From Bacilli bacterium (GTDB lineage Bacteria; Bacillota_I; Bacilli_A; RF39; UBA660), in the NCBI GenBank assembly GCA_017436345.1, contig JAFSDH010000005.1, positions 62,001-126,000 of the forward strand: 64,000 nucleotides of DNA. The letters run 5' to 3'. This document shows, in pieces, positions 24,716-33,789 of this stretch. A program made the position numbers and the translations under genes. The notes under the pieces were generated by a model, which saw only the letters and a program-made list of their open reading frames with translations, had not been told where the DNA came from and did no database searches. How positions within the stretch are numbered: the stretch's first letter is position 1; every line of letters starts with the position of its first letter.

Positions 24716-25138
24716 CTATTTAATACTATTAATATATTTATCAATAAATTGCTTTGTTGGACTATAAATATTATTTGGTAAATTATCTAAATCAAACCAT
24801 TTCCATTCATCTTCTTTAGTAGGTTCCATAACTTTTAACTCTCCAGAATAACTATTAGCAATTACCTGAATAGTCACATAATGCTTATTAGGTTGAATAT
24901 CATCAGACACACTAAATACATATAAATCACTAATATCTAAATTAGTTTCTTCCTTAACTTCACGAATCGCACCATCTAAAATAGTTTCATTAAACTCTTG
25001 CTTTCCACCAGGAAAAGTCCAAGTATCTGGCTCAAAAATTCCTCCAGTATCTTCTCTATTAATAGCACGATGTCCTAGTAATATCTTATTACCATCTTTT
25101 AACATAACACCAAGACCTACTTTAACTTGATTTTCCAT
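24716..25138 (-). CDS. NUDIX hydrolase
   Basis: The 140-residue protein has a complete Nudix box, G-x5-E-x7-REVKEE-x-NL, beginning GGKQEFNETI at about residue 43. Such enzymes cleave nucleoside diphosphates linked to another moiety, often oxidised or non-canonical nucleotides. The form VGLGVMLKDGNKILLGHR...FEPDTWTFPGGKQ resembles MutT/dCTP pyrophosphatase-like members, but specificity cannot be read. It is the first gene of a three-gene operon with the P-loop protein downstream. Confidence 0.88.
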   Translation of the reverse strand: MENQVKVGLGVMLKDGNKILLGHRAINREDTGGIFEPDTWTFPGGKQEFNETILDGAIREVKEETNLDISDLYVFSVSDDIQPNKHYVTIQVIANSYSGELKVMEPTKEDEWKWFDLDNLPNNIYSPTKQFIDKYINSIK

Positions 25139-25164
25139 AATATCACCTAAATAAATTATAACAT

Positions 25165-25194
25165 AAAATAAAAAGTCAGATATAAATCTGACCT
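25165..25194 (-). terminator. Intrinsic terminator of the P-loop gene 25193-25672
   Basis: Perfect GTCAGATTTATATCTGAC hairpin then TTTTTATTTT. Confidence 0.8.
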
Positions 25195-25672
25195 AAAAAG
25201 TATTTAAATCTTTATACGTTAAATATACTACTTTATCTTTATATTCATCTAACTTTTTTAATTTATCTTTTTCATGTTTAAAATATAATCTAGCTACTCG
25301 AATCATATCATAAAACTGAAATAAAGTTGGAGGATAATTATACTTTTCTTTACCTAACCTTTGCTTAAACCAACGCTTAACAACTCTTAAATAAACTCTA
25401 TATTTAGATATTTTTAAATAATATATTTGATCACACTTATCTAGTCCCTTATAGAAACGACTCCTTCCTACATCTTCTATAATCCAGGATTTCTTATTTA
25501 TTATTTTATTAAATAATCTTTCGACTTCACTATCACTTCTTTTAACATGATCATGTTCATCATCATAAACTAAACAATCAAGCTCATAACACTCTGTATT
25601 ATACTTTTTTGCTAGTTTCTTTGAAAGTGTTGTTTTACCAGAACCCGATGGTCCTATTATATATATCTTCAT
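25193..25672 (-). CDS. P-loop kinase-like protein (FlaR/topology-modulation type)
   Basis: The 159-residue protein has Walker A IIGPSGSGKTTLSKKL at its start, then YELDCLVYD, SWIIEDVGRSRFY and the arginine-rich YLRVVKRWFKQR. This is the layout of the adenylate-kinase-related family annotated as DNA topology modulation protein FlaR, whose substrate is not established. It is a single gene between two terminators. Confidence 0.75.
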   Translation of the reverse strand: MKIYIIGPSGSGKTTLSKKLAKKYNTECYELDCLVYDDEHDHVKRSDSEVERLFNKIINKKSWIIEDVGRSRFYKGLDKCDQIYYLKISKYRVYLRVVKRWFKQRLGKEKYNYPPTLFQFYDMIRVARLYFKHEKDKLKKLDEYKDKVVYLTYKDLNTF

Positions 25673-25704
25673 TACAATCCTCCCACATCACTTATATTAT
25701 AGAT

Positions 25705-25742
25705 AAAAATAATGAAAACTAGATCCCTCATCTAGTTTTGCT
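25705..25742 (-). terminator. Intrinsic terminator of the gene 25747-26529
   Basis: AAAACTAGAT-GAGGG-ATCTAGTTTT stem followed by a T-rich run. Confidence 0.75.
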
Positions 25743-25746
25743 ACAT

Positions 25747-26529
25747 CTACATTTTATATTTTTTCATTAATTCCTTTGTATGTTGAGAATAAGAATCATC
25801 CAACTCAACAATACCATAATCATGAATACTTTCTATAAATTCTCCATTAGTATCATAATATGTACTCCAGCATCTAGGATCAGTTACTACTTTAAAAGAT
25901 AAATCACTGTTTATTCGTCTACCAACGTAATCATTAACTATTTTATAAGTATTAAGACAAAAAGAACTATTTTGATCTATAATAATACCAAAATAAGAAT
26001 TATTAACAAGCATCTTCTTAATTCTAGGAACAATCATATCAGGCATCATAAATGGTATTTTAACATCATTAATATTTGGAAGTATTTCTTTACCACCTAA
26101 TAAATCTTTATAATATGATAAATAAAAACTTAAAGAAGATTCTAGGTCCTTGCTAAAATCATCAAAGGAATCATATGAAGACTTATCACTAGTAACTATA
26201 CATAGTTGTCTTAAAAACTTTGAAACATTTTCATCACTAAGTAAACTTTGATTATCCTTAATTCTACTAATAATATTCTTTATAAGCGCTAAGTTAAAAT
26301 ACTCGCGACTAACTTGTTGTAATCTAAATTTATCTACATCAAAATCAATATCTCTTTTAGGTAATGAAAAACCTTTCATATAAACCGCAATCGGACTGTT
26401 TTCATTAACTTTCACAGGATAATCTTCTTCTAACGATTTAAAGGCAAGACACTTTTCCAAAGTATCATAACCATATATAAATTGATGACGACTTTGCTCC
26501 ATTATTTCTTTTTTTAAATATTCATTCAT
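25747..26529 (-). CDS. Hypothetical cytosolic protein
   Basis: The 260-residue protein has no signal peptide or membrane helix and no motif I recognise. It has mixed helix and strand, ending in a basic helix (HTKELMKKYKM). Start chosen at ATG 26529 with SD AGGTGG five bases upstream. It forms its own unit ending in the terminator at 25705-25742. The 117 bp upstream show no feature beyond a possible promoter. Confidence 0.55.
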   Translation of the reverse strand: MNEYLKKEIMEQSRHQFIYGYDTLEKCLAFKSLEEDYPVKVNENSPIAVYMKGFSLPKRDIDFDVDKFRLQQVSREYFNLALIKNIISRIKDNQSLLSDENVSKFLRQLCIVTSDKSSYDSFDDFSKDLESSLSFYLSYYKDLLGGKEILPNINDVKIPFMMPDMIVPRIKKMLVNNSYFGIIIDQNSSFCLNTYKIVNDYVGRRINSDLSFKVVTDPRCWSTYYDTNGEFIESIHDYGIVELDDSYSQHTKELMKKYKM

Positions 26530-26646
26530 CCAAACCACCTAACAATATTTTATCACACAAAAATAAATATTAAAAATAACATATAATTTAGTTACAAATT
26601 TGATTTAAAAAAACAGATATATATTTAACTTAATATAAAAATAACT

Positions 26647-27063
26647 TTATAAATCAAGATTATTTTTTACCCACTTTAATAAACCAGAAGGCATTTTAGA
26701 TAAAGAAGAAATATTTTCATCTTTATTTATATAGTAACAATAACTTTCTTCCTCTAACTGAATACCAATTGAAATTGAATCATCATATATAATTTCTATT
26801 TCTTGTAATAAAGCAAGTCTTACCATTTCCTTTTCTGATAATGGTTTTAATTTATTAACATATTTACTTAACTTTTTTATTTTGCTTTGATCTTCGATCT
26901 TAACTTCTTTTATTTTTTCGAATCCACCAGCTTTATATTGAATAATAGTAACTTCTTCTGGTAAATTGCTATTACTAAATAAAGATGGTACAAATAAACA
27001 TCCTAATAAAATTATTAAAAATATTAGAACTATTAAAACAATATACTTTTTTTGATTTTTCAT
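26647..27063 (-). CDS. Small membrane-anchored hypothetical protein, in an ABC exporter operon
   Basis: The 138-residue protein has one N-terminal membrane helix (about 7-28) and an ~110-residue extracytoplasmic domain with no known motif. It starts 13 bp after the ABC-2 permease gene on the same strand, so it is probably co-transcribed and may assist or be handled by the exporter. Confidence 0.6.
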   Translation of the reverse strand: MKNQKKYIVLIVLIFLIILLGCLFVPSLFSNSNLPEEVTIIQYKAGGFEKIKEVKIEDQSKIKKLSKYVNKLKPLSEKEMVRLALLQEIEIIYDDSISIGIQLEEESYCYYINKDENISSLSKMPSGLLKWVKNNLDL

Positions 27064-27076
27064 AAAAACACCTCAA

Positions 27077-27967
27077 CTACTTATTTTTACATAACATATA
27101 TCTTAATATATATATTACAAAAAGAACAATAATTGTTAATATCACTATCAAATACATCGTTGATATACTAACAACATTATTATTAAATATTAATCTAATA
27201 TCAATAGATTCTTTTAAACTATTTATTGCATCCACAGGAAGTATATTTCCTAACTCTCTAAATGTACTTATCATGACTGAATTCTTCATTAATGCTGTTC
27301 CATATGTAGTAGGTAAAAATAACAAAACATTTCTTAATCCTTCTGCAAATTGACTCATTGGCATATAAGCACCAGCAATAAATCCATACATAGAACTTAC
27401 AATTGCTCCAACTGCTGAAATTTGACCTTGTGAAGTTAAAAATGAATTTATTAATGAAGATAAAATACATCCAAATAAAGTTAATCCTACAACATTTAAA
27501 ACTATTAATAATATATCAATTATGTTCATAAACCAACCATTACTTGCAATATATATTAAGCATAAAACCAATGCAAATAAATTAACAATTAAAGTAGATA
27601 TAAATGATGCTAAAAAATATGATATAGCCAATGTTTTATTATCAGTTGGTGTAATAATTAAATCTTTGATATTATCATTTACTTTATCTTGAACCATTAA
27701 CATATTTGAACAAAAAGCAACAGTTATACATGAAACAGATAAAAGTGAACCTACTAGTTGACCACTTACTAGACCATTAAGCAATTTATTACTTATCTCT
27801 ATACCTTCAGGAATAGCACTTATAAAAGCATCTTTATATACATTAGCTAAAAATGTAGAATATAAAATTAATAAAATAGCTGGTGTAATTAATGAAGTAA
27901 AAAACATTCCTTTATCACTAAAATAAACTTTTATATTTCTTATAGTTAAATTAATTATTTTTTTCAT
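27077..27967 (-). CDS. ABC-2 type transporter permease
   Basis: About 296 residues with six predicted helices in the ABC-2 pattern: one near residue 25, a cluster from ~85 to 240 and the last at ~265-290. Partner ATPase lies directly upstream and overlaps by 17 bp. I place the start at ATG 27967 with SD GGAGG seven bases upstream; the ATG at 27997 is inside the ATPase gene without an SD. This permease type exports drugs, lipids or polysaccharides. The substrate is unknown. Confidence 0.82.
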   Translation of the reverse strand: MKKIINLTIRNIKVYFSDKGMFFTSLITPAILLILYSTFLANVYKDAFISAIPEGIEISNKLLNGLVSGQLVGSLLSVSCITVAFCSNMLMVQDKVNDNIKDLIITPTDNKTLAISYFLASFISTLIVNLFALVLCLIYIASNGWFMNIIDILLIVLNVVGLTLFGCILSSLINSFLTSQGQISAVGAIVSSMYGFIAGAYMPMSQFAEGLRNVLLFLPTTYGTALMKNSVMISTFRELGNILPVDAINSLKESIDIRLIFNNNVVSISTMYLIVILTIIVLFVIYILRYMLCKNK

Positions 27968-28871
27968 CTGATGCCTCCAATTCACTTCCAGTAGCATTCA
28001 AAAACACATCATCCATCTTACCTTTTACTATTTCATAATCTTTAAATAAATCTTTATTTTTAATTATTAATTCAGTTGCTAAATTAGTATTTTCAATTTC
28101 TATTCTAAATCCGTCTCTAATCTTTGTATAAGGTAATTTCAACTTCTTTATATCTTCCTCATCAACGTGATAAATACTTATCATATCTTTGGCGTATTTA
28201 TTCTTTAATTCCAAAGGAGTTCCTTCAGTAATAATCTTACCTTTTTCTATTATTATTATAAAATCTGCATCACTAGCTTCTTCCATATAATGTGTTGTCA
28301 AAAAAACTGTCATACCATTTTTTTCTCTTAAACCTCTTATTATATTCCATAACTTTTTCCTTGTATTTGGATCAAGTCCTGTTGTTGGTTCATCAAGAAT
28401 TAAAACCTCTGGATTATGAAGAATTGATCTTGCAATATCAACTCTTCTTCTTTGCCCACCGGATAAAGTTTTAACTTTCTGATTTCTTATTTCATCAAGT
28501 TCAAACATCTTTGCTAATTCTTCAAATCTTTTTTTAAATTTACTCCCTGTGATATCATACAAACTAGCACGATATTTCAAATTATCATATACAGTTAAAG
28601 TTTGATCTAAAACAGAATTTTGAAAAACAACACCTATTTTATTTTTAATATAATTTGAATCTTTATTTAAGTCTTCTCCGCATACTAATATACTTCCATT
28701 ATCTTGTTTTAAAGTTCCACATATCATCGATATAGTTGTAGATTTACCAGCACCATTGACACCTAAGTAAGCAAACATTTCACCTTTTTTCACTTTAAAA
28801 CTAATATTATCAACTGCTTTTACTTTACCAAAACTCTTACTAACATTAGTTATCTTTAAAATTTCTTCCAT
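27951..28871 (-). CDS. ABC transporter ATPase (DrrA/CcmA type)
   Basis: The 306-residue ATPase has Walker A GVNGAGKST, a Q-loop (GVVFQNS), signature LSGGQRRRVDIARS, Walker B LILDEPTTGLD and the H-loop His in TTHYMEE. The ~80-residue C-terminal extension is that of the drug/antibiotic export subgroup. It powers the overlapping ABC-2 permease. A 15-bp perfect inverted repeat lies in its upstream region, so repressor control is possible. Confidence 0.9.
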   Translation of the reverse strand: MEEILKITNVSKSFGKVKAVDNISFKVKKGEMFAYLGVNGAGKSTTISMICGTLKQDNGSILVCGEDLNKDSNYIKNKIGVVFQNSVLDQTLTVYDNLKYRASLYDITGSKFKKRFEELAKMFELDEIRNQKVKTLSGGQRRRVDIARSILHNPEVLILDEPTTGLDPNTRKKLWNIIRGLREKNGMTVFLTTHYMEEASDADFIIIIEKGKIITEGTPLELKNKYAKDMISIYHVDEEDIKKLKLPYTKIRDGFRIEIENTNLATELIIKNKDLFKDYEIVKGKMDDVFLNATGSELEASDEKNN

Positions 28872-28938
28872 GCCAGAACCTCACTTTTAGTCATTATTTA
28901 ATTAACAATTATATTATATCACAGCCTTTATTAAAAAG

Positions 28939-28953
28939 TTGTATATGATACAA
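28939..28953. promoter_or_regulatory. Possible operator of the ABC exporter operon
   Basis: Perfect inverted repeat TTGTAT-n3-ATACAA, about 20 bp upstream of a TATAAT-like -10 (near 28915) and 68 bp before the ATG. Confidence 0.35.
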
Positions 28954-28973
28954 GTAAAAGTCCAATTTTAAAT

Positions 28974-29030
28974 AAAAAAGCCAGATGTAAATCTGACTTT
29001 TGAAATATCTGTAATTTTCTCTTAATGTTT
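28974..29030. repeat. Diverged copy of the rpsI terminator region
   Basis: 57 bp matching 30102-30158 with three mismatches. It contains an intrinsic terminator hairpin (GTCAGAT/ATCTGGC then T6, 28974-28999) that now serves the XRE gene. The rpsI-side copy runs into the last codons of rpsI, so this copy most likely arose by duplication from there. Confidence 0.8.
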
Positions 29031-29065
29031 ATACATGATACCAACACGTTTTCTATAGTATCTTC

Positions 29066-29082
29066 AATTGTAATTTGTATTA
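29066..29082. repeat. 17-bp direct repeat, copy 1 (end of the XRE gene)
   Basis: AATTGTAATTTGTATTA, identical to 29713-29729. The two copies bracket the XRE regulator gene. Confidence 0.6.
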
Positions 29083-29616
29083 TTTTTTAATACGAAGTTT
29101 CATACCCATTAATTGTTTTTTTACTTCAACATTATACTTTAATTCATATAATGAAGTTCCAGACATAAAGGCTTCCTTTATTTCCATTATTTCTTTTGAT
29201 ATTTGTTCTTTATCTTCATACCAACCTAGAAAAGTATTATTAGCACCAAAAACAGTATTATTATTTTCATCACTTCCAAATAAAGCATACTTTGGTGAAT
29301 CTTTTCCACCTTTGTATTTACTTGATGATTGAATTTTATTGCAAGTTACTATAACATTTTCTATTGGTGATATTATAGTGATTTTTTTCTCATTATCTGT
29401 TTTACCTAAATATTCAAATGTTGAATCTCCAGTTAAATCATCTAAACTTACATTAAATATTTTAGACAACTCTTTTCCTTGTTTTAAATCTGGACTAGAT
29501 TCATCTAATTCCCAATTACTTATCGTTTGTCTTGTTACTCCCATTTTTTCAGCAAGTTGTTCTTGTGAAAGTTTTGCACTTTTTCTTAAGTTTAAAATAT
29601 TTTGACCAATATTCAT
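29080..29616 (-). CDS. XRE-family transcriptional regulator
   Basis: About 178 residues. The N-terminal helix-turn-helix (NIGQNILNLRKSAKLSQEQLA then VTRQTISNWE) is a classic HTH_3 domain. The C-terminal ~110 residues are unassigned and lack a membrane helix. Start chosen at ATG 29616 with SD AAAGGAA, not at ATG 29640. The gene is bracketed by 17-bp direct repeats and followed by a duplicated rpsI-type terminator, so it looks like an inserted cassette together with the small membrane gene upstream. Confidence 0.8.
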   Translation of the reverse strand: MNIGQNILNLRKSAKLSQEQLAEKMGVTRQTISNWELDESSPDLKQGKELSKIFNVSLDDLTGDSTFEYLGKTDNEKKITIISPIENVIVTCNKIQSSSKYKGGKDSPKYALFGSDENNNTVFGANNTFLGWYEDKEQISKEIMEIKEAFMSGTSLYELKYNVEVKKQLMGMKLRIKK

Positions 29617-29712
29617 ATAACCATTCCTTTCACAAATCATTTTACTTTTTATTATTCGTTTAATCTACCAAATTTCTTTTGAAGTTTTGCAAATATTTTT
29701 AACATTTCATTA

Positions 29713-29729
29713 AATTGTAATTTGTATTA
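29713..29729. repeat. 17-bp direct repeat, copy 2 (between the XRE and membrane genes)
   Basis: Identical to 29066-29082. Confidence 0.6.
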
Positions 29730-29730
29730 C

Positions 29731-30039
29731 TTAAAATATTCCTTTATTATACTTAAACATTGCATAAAAAATTATAATAAATCCTGTTACAAATCCAATA
29801 ACTAATATAACATTACTTATATTAGTATAATTAAAAATTGTGAATACTCCTGCCAATATTATTGTAATTCCTATAATAATGCTTCCTATTCCCACTTTTT
29901 TTCCAAAAGGTATTACATCTTCTTTTTTTACTCTTTTTCTATGATATGAATGTAACAAAGATATATTTCCTTTCATATTACATATACCTATAATTATTAA
30001 AACTAAACCTATTATTATTTGTATTATAAATTCTTCCAT
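29731..30039 (-). CDS. Small membrane protein, DUF3784-like
   Basis: About 102 residues with three hydrophobic helices (about 5-20, 48-67 and 75-95). It resembles DUF3784-type proteins in size and in the short polar loop between helices 1 and 2, but this is not certain. I place the start at ATG 30039 with SD GAGGAG seven bases upstream; the ATG at 30054 overlaps that SD. It precedes the XRE gene and is probably part of the same small unit. Confidence 0.5.
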   Translation of the reverse strand: MEEFIIQIIIGLVLIIIGICNMKGNISLLHSYHRKRVKKEDVIPFGKKVGIGSIIIGITIILAGVFTIFNYTNISNVILVIGFVTGFIIIFYAMFKYNKGIF

Positions 30040-30100
30040 AATATATCTCCTCAAAAAATTATTATTTACATTTCTATTCGATTATACCATAAATAAAAAC

Positions 30101-30128
30101 AAAAAAAGCCAGATATAAATCTGACTTT
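30101..30128 (-). terminator. Intrinsic terminator of the rplM-rpsI operon
   Basis: GTCAGATTTATATCTGGC hairpin followed by T7. Duplicated at 28974-28999. Confidence 0.8.
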
Positions 30129-30158
30129 TGAAATAACTGTAATTTTCTCTTAACGTTT
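30102..30158. repeat. rpsI-terminator repeat, original copy
   Basis: 57 bp matching 28974-29030 with three mismatches. Includes the last codons of rpsI. Confidence 0.8.
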
Positions 30159-30569
30159 TGAGAATTGTGGAGCACGTCTTGCTTTCTTTAAACCTGGTTT
30201 TTTACGTTCTTTAATTCTAGCATCTCTAGTGATAAATCCTTCAGGTTTTAATAATTTTCTGAAACTATTTTCACTATCTTTATCAGTTGTAGAATCATAT
30301 TCAAGTAACGCTCTTGTTATCCCTAAACGGATAGCACCAGTTTGTCCTGAGAATCCTCCACCACGAACTTCAACTACTACATCAAACATTTCTCTTGTAT
30401 TAGTAATATCTAAAGGTTGAGTTAAATCCATTACTAAAGTTTCATAAGGTAAATATTCATTAACATCTTTACCATTAACTGTAATTTTTCCTTTACCAGG
30501 TACTAATTTAACCTTAGCTACACTAGTTTTTCTTTTACCAGTTCCATAATAAACATTTGTCTTTGCCAT
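30150..30569 (-). CDS. rpsI: 30S ribosomal protein S9
   Basis: The 139-residue protein has the S9 pattern: [28 protein letters not shown], then [15 protein letters not shown], and the basic tail ending in FSKR that reaches the P-site tRNA. Usual length is ~130 aa. It follows rplM by 14 bp, the standard pair. Confidence 0.96.
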   Translation of the reverse strand: MAKTNVYYGTGKRKTSVAKVKLVPGKGKITVNGKDVNEYLPYETLVMDLTQPLDITNTREMFDVVVEVRGGGFSGQTGAIRLGITRALLEYDSTTDKDSENSFRKLLKPEGFITRDARIKERKKPGLKKARRAPQFSKR

Positions 30570-30583
30570 AATATTTTACCTCC

Positions 30584-31015
30584 CTATTTAATTTCCATAA
30601 CTTCTGGTTGTTGTGCCATATGTGGATGTTCACTACCAGCGTATACAAATAATTTTTTATACATTTGTCTACCTAATCTATTGTGAGGTAACATTCCTTT
30701 AACAGCTCTTTCAACCATTTCTACTGGATATTGTTCTTTCATAACTTTAGCACTTCTAACTCTTAAACCACCTGGGTACATAGAGTGATTATAATACATC
30801 TTGTCTTCTAATTTATTACCAGTTAATACAGCTTTTTCAGCATTAACGATAATAATATAGTCACCACAATCAATATGTGGAGTATAAGTAGCTTTGTGTT
30901 TTCCACGTAAGATATGCGCAGCTTTAGCAGCAACTCTACCTAATACTTGCCCTTCAGCATCAATTACATACCATTTACGATTTACAGTTTCTTTCTTTTG
31001 CATATAACTATTCAT
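30584..31015 (-). CDS. rplM: 50S ribosomal protein L13
   Basis: The 143-residue protein has the L13 features [34 protein letters not shown] and [11 protein letters not shown]. Start ATG 31015 follows SD AAGGAG by eight bases. First gene of the rplM-rpsI operon, driven by the promoter at 31093-31121 through a structured leader. Confidence 0.96.
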   Translation of the reverse strand: MNSYMQKKETVNRKWYVIDAEGQVLGRVAAKAAHILRGKHKATYTPHIDCGDYIIIVNAEKAVLTGNKLEDKMYYNHSMYPGGLRVRSAKVMKEQYPVEMVERAVKGMLPHNRLGRQMYKKLFVYAGSEHPHMAQQPEVMEIK

Positions 31016-31021
31016 AATTTT

Positions 31022-31062
31022 TTCTCCTTCTTACATTTTGATTTACCGGATCTAAATCAAAT
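31022..31062 (-). promoter_or_regulatory. L13 leader-type hairpin
   Basis: In the rplM 5' leader, TTTGATTTA pairs with TAAATCAAA around GATCCGG, extended by ACAT/ATGT. It ends just before the SD. Position and shape fit the Bacillota L13 leader, which lets L13 control its own mRNA. Assignment is by context. Confidence 0.55.
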
Positions 31063-31092
31063 AATGTGGGGATAATTAATGTACCAATTGAG

Positions 31093-31121
31093 ATTATACT
31101 AAAAAGACCCCTAAAAGTCAA
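31093..31121 (-). promoter_or_regulatory. Promoter of rplM-rpsI
   Basis: -35 TTGACT (31121-31116), a 17-bp spacer and -10 TATAAT (31098-31093). The -35 box overlaps the loop of the terminator of the upstream peptidase gene. Confidence 0.85.
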
Positions 31122-31140
31122 TATCTTTAGGAGCTTTTTA
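31101..31140 (-). terminator. Intrinsic terminator of the M29 peptidase gene
   Basis: CTCCTAAAG-n7-CTTTTAGGGG hairpin followed by TCTTTTT. Confidence 0.7.
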
Positions 31141-31144
31141 TCCA

Positions 31145-32365
31145 TTAATTCCAAGCAAAATTACCATTTTCAAATACTAAAACTTCTTCACCACTAGCAG
31201 TTGTACCTACTATTTTTAAATCACTCGTACCAATCATAAAATCAGTATGTTCATTTGATTGATTTACTCCGACTTCCAATAACTCTTCTTTAGTCATATT
31301 AACACCATTTTTATAACAAGAAGGAAAACCTACACCTAACGCTAAATGACATGCAGCATTTTCATCATATAAAGTATTATAAAATAAAATACCAGAATTA
31401 GATATTGGAGAATCATATTCAACAAGAGCAACTTCTCCTAGCTTACAACTTCCTTCATCAAAATTAATTAGTGTTTCTAAAACTTCTTTTCCCTCTTCAC
31501 TATCAAAATCTACTACTTTACCATTTTCAAACTTTAACCAAAAATTATTAATAAATGTATTACTATAAATTAATGGCTTTGATGCATAAACTATTCCATT
31601 AGTTGAATCTTTTAAAGGACTAGTAAATATTTCCTCTGTAGGCATATTAACAATTAAAGGAGTACCATCTGGCATTTTTTCATCTGCACCACACCAAATA
31701 GCACCTTCTCCAAGTTCAACAGTAAAATCAGTACCTAAACTATTAGTATAATGTAACTTTCTTAAATTTAAACTATTTAATTTATCAACATTTTTCTTAT
31801 TATTATCAGTCTTTTTATCCCATTCTTTTAATGGATCATCTTTATCAATCAAACAAGCTTTAAATATTTCATCCCAAAGTCTTTCTTTAGAATTCTCTAG
31901 ATTGGGAAATACCTTCTTAGATGAAACCTCAGTAGATACCATTGCTATACACCAAGCGACTTCATACTTACCTTGTTTTTCTTTATAAACAGGACGACTA
32001 GTTCTACTAATATAATTAGCTTTAGCTATCTTTTCAGGATCTACATCCTTAAAAATATCACTTTCTTCAGCTGTTAACATTAAAAATGCTCCATCTTTTT
32101 TAGCATATTCATCATATATTTTTTTATTCCAAAACAAACTATTTTCAAACTCTTCATCACTAAAGTGTAATAACTGATAATATTTTAAATAACTATCCGT
32201 AAAATCAAAATAAATATCATGAACTCCCATTTCATAAGCCTTTTTAGTTAAAACTCTCACAAAATCTATACATTCAATTAAACTAGTAATAACAAGAGGT
32301 TGACCACTCTTCATATTTAAACATTTCTTTAATAAAAGTTCTGCATACTTTTCAAAATTATTCAT
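31145..32365 (-). CDS. M29 family aminopeptidase (AmpS/PepS type)
   Basis: The 406-residue protein is a cytosolic metallo-aminopeptidase of family M29. Metal ligands expected for the family are seen: the Glu in NMPTEEIFTSP, the Glu in LGEVALVEYDSPIS, the His in NAACHLALGVGFP, and the His and Asp in NEHTDFMIGTSDL. Full length matches AmpS and PepS (~410 aa). It releases N-terminal residues from peptides. It is monocistronic, ending at the terminator that carries the rplM -35 box. Confidence 0.92.
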   Translation of the reverse strand: MNNFEKYAELLLKKCLNMKSGQPLVITSLIECIDFVRVLTKKAYEMGVHDIYFDFTDSYLKYYQLLHFSDEEFENSLFWNKKIYDEYAKKDGAFLMLTAEESDIFKDVDPEKIAKANYISRTSRPVYKEKQGKYEVAWCIAMVSTEVSSKKVFPNLENSKERLWDEIFKACLIDKDDPLKEWDKKTDNNKKNVDKLNSLNLRKLHYTNSLGTDFTVELGEGAIWCGADEKMPDGTPLIVNMPTEEIFTSPLKDSTNGIVYASKPLIYSNTFINNFWLKFENGKVVDFDSEEGKEVLETLINFDEGSCKLGEVALVEYDSPISNSGILFYNTLYDENAACHLALGVGFPSCYKNGVNMTKEELLEVGVNQSNEHTDFMIGTSDLKIVGTTASGEEVLVFENGNFAWN

Positions 32366-32413
32366 ATTAATCCTCCTATTTATTTAATATTATCATTATT
32401 TTTATAATTATTC

Positions 32414-32441
32414 AAAAAAGAAGTTAATAACTAACTTCTTC
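32414..32441 (-). terminator. Intrinsic terminator of the ECF-truA operon
   Basis: AGAAGTTA-GTTA-TTAACTTCT hairpin overlapping the truA stop codon, then T6. Confidence 0.75.
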
Positions 32442-33155
32442 TAAATATAATCCTTCACTTTTCGCAGTCATAACTAACTTTTTATAATTTTCATCAAGCA
32501 AAATCTTTTCTATATCACTACTATTAATTTTATTTTTTCCGACTTTAATCAAAGTCCCAACCATATTTCTAACTTGGTACTTCATAAATCCATTTCCTAT
32601 AAAAACAAACTTAATAATATCATTATCTTGTTCTATATAAGCATCATATATTTCTCTTACATAATCATCTTTTATACAATCATCAGATACAAAATTCTTA
32701 AAATTATGTTTTCCTATATAATACTTAATCCCATCCTTCATATTTTCAATATCAAGTTCATGATTATATTGATAAATATAATTTCTCATTAAAGGACTAT
32801 ACTCACCAACATTCATATAATATACATATTTCTTCTTTTTAACCATGAATCTTGCATGAAAACTATCATCTACTACTTCTGTATCAATAACATGAATATC
32901 ATCAGGTAAGAGGCTATTTAAAGCACATTTCAACTTATATAGAGTAATATCAATATCTAAATCAAAATGAGCAACTTGCCCTCTAGCATGAACACCTCTA
33001 TCAGTTCTTCCACTAGAATATATCTTAGTTTCAGTATGATTATTAATATCATATAAAGCTTTTTCAAAACACTCTTCGACACTTCGGTATCCAACTTGCT
33101 TTTGATATCCATGAAACAAAGTACCATCATAAGAAAAAGTAATCTTATATCTCAC
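32424..33155 (-). CDS. truA: tRNA pseudouridine(38-40) synthase TruA
   Basis: The 243-residue protein has the catalytic motif SSGRTDRGVHARGQVAHFD with the nucleophilic Asp, and the C-terminal KYQVRNMVGTLIKVGK. It makes pseudouridine at tRNA positions 38-40. It ends the ECF-like operon, starting 4 bp after the small membrane gene, as in many Bacillota. Confidence 0.95.
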   Translation of the reverse strand: MRYKITFSYDGTLFHGYQKQVGYRSVEECFEKALYDINNHTETKIYSSGRTDRGVHARGQVAHFDLDIDITLYKLKCALNSLLPDDIHVIDTEVVDDSFHARFMVKKKKYVYYMNVGEYSPLMRNYIYQYNHELDIENMKDGIKYYIGKHNFKNFVSDDCIKDDYVREIYDAYIEQDNDIIKFVFIGNGFMKYQVRNMVGTLIKVGKNKINSSDIEKILLDENYKKLVMTAKSEGLYLEEVSY

Positions 33156-33159
33156 CTAA

Positions 33160-33789
33160 TCACCTTCCCAAAACTATAACAAGTACAAACAATAATAAAC
33201 TAACTGCTATATAAAAATTATCATAATTATTCCAAGTAAAAGGTAATTTACTCTTTTTACTATTAAAGAATCTATCATATCTAATTCTATCTAATAAATA
33301 TAAATTATCTATTTCCATATGAGCTTTTCTCTCTGCTTGTCTTCTTAAATATTTAGAATATTTATCAGGATTATCTAAATACTTTTCAATTCTTTTATTA
33401 GCTTCTATATTATTATTTAATAAATCTTTATAATAATATTTTCGTATATATCCTCTTAACTTTTTACTAGTTCGATTACGATAAAATAATTTATCATATA
33501 AAAATCTTTTTTCCAAAGAAAGTAAACTAGATTCAATAATCAAAGCATAAACAATTACTAATAATACTTTTAAAACTATAAAAGTAATATCATTAAATTC
33601 TAAAATATAAGTTGCTAAAAAAAGAACTAAACTAACTAAAAAATATTTTTTTTCTTTATTAATAAAACTAAGTATAAATACCATACCACATATTAGTAAA
33701 AAAATATTATAATTTTTTACTAAAACCATTGCTATAACAAGTAAAATAAAACTAACTAACTTACCATAAAAACTAAGACTCTTATACAT
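33160..33789 (-). CDS. Small membrane protein at the EcfT position
   Basis: The 209-residue protein has about four N-terminal helices, a long basic cytoplasmic stretch (about 105-180, with YLRRQAERKAHME) and one C-terminal helix. It overlaps the second ABC ATPase gene by 8 bp and precedes truA by 4 bp, which is where ecfT sits in Bacillota. It is shorter than EcfT (~265 aa), and the paired ARG coupling motifs are not clear. It is either a strongly diverged EcfT or a lineage-specific replacement. Confidence 0.45.
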   Translation of the reverse strand: MYKSLSFYGKLVSFILLVIAMVLVKNYNIFLLICGMVFILSFINKEKKYFLVSLVLFLATYILEFNDITFIVLKVLLVIVYALIIESSLLSLEKRFLYDKLFYRNRTSKKLRGYIRKYYYKDLLNNNIEANKRIEKYLDNPDKYSKYLRRQAERKAHMEIDNLYLLDRIRYDRFFNSKKSKLPFTWNNYDNFYIAVSLLLFVLVIVLGR

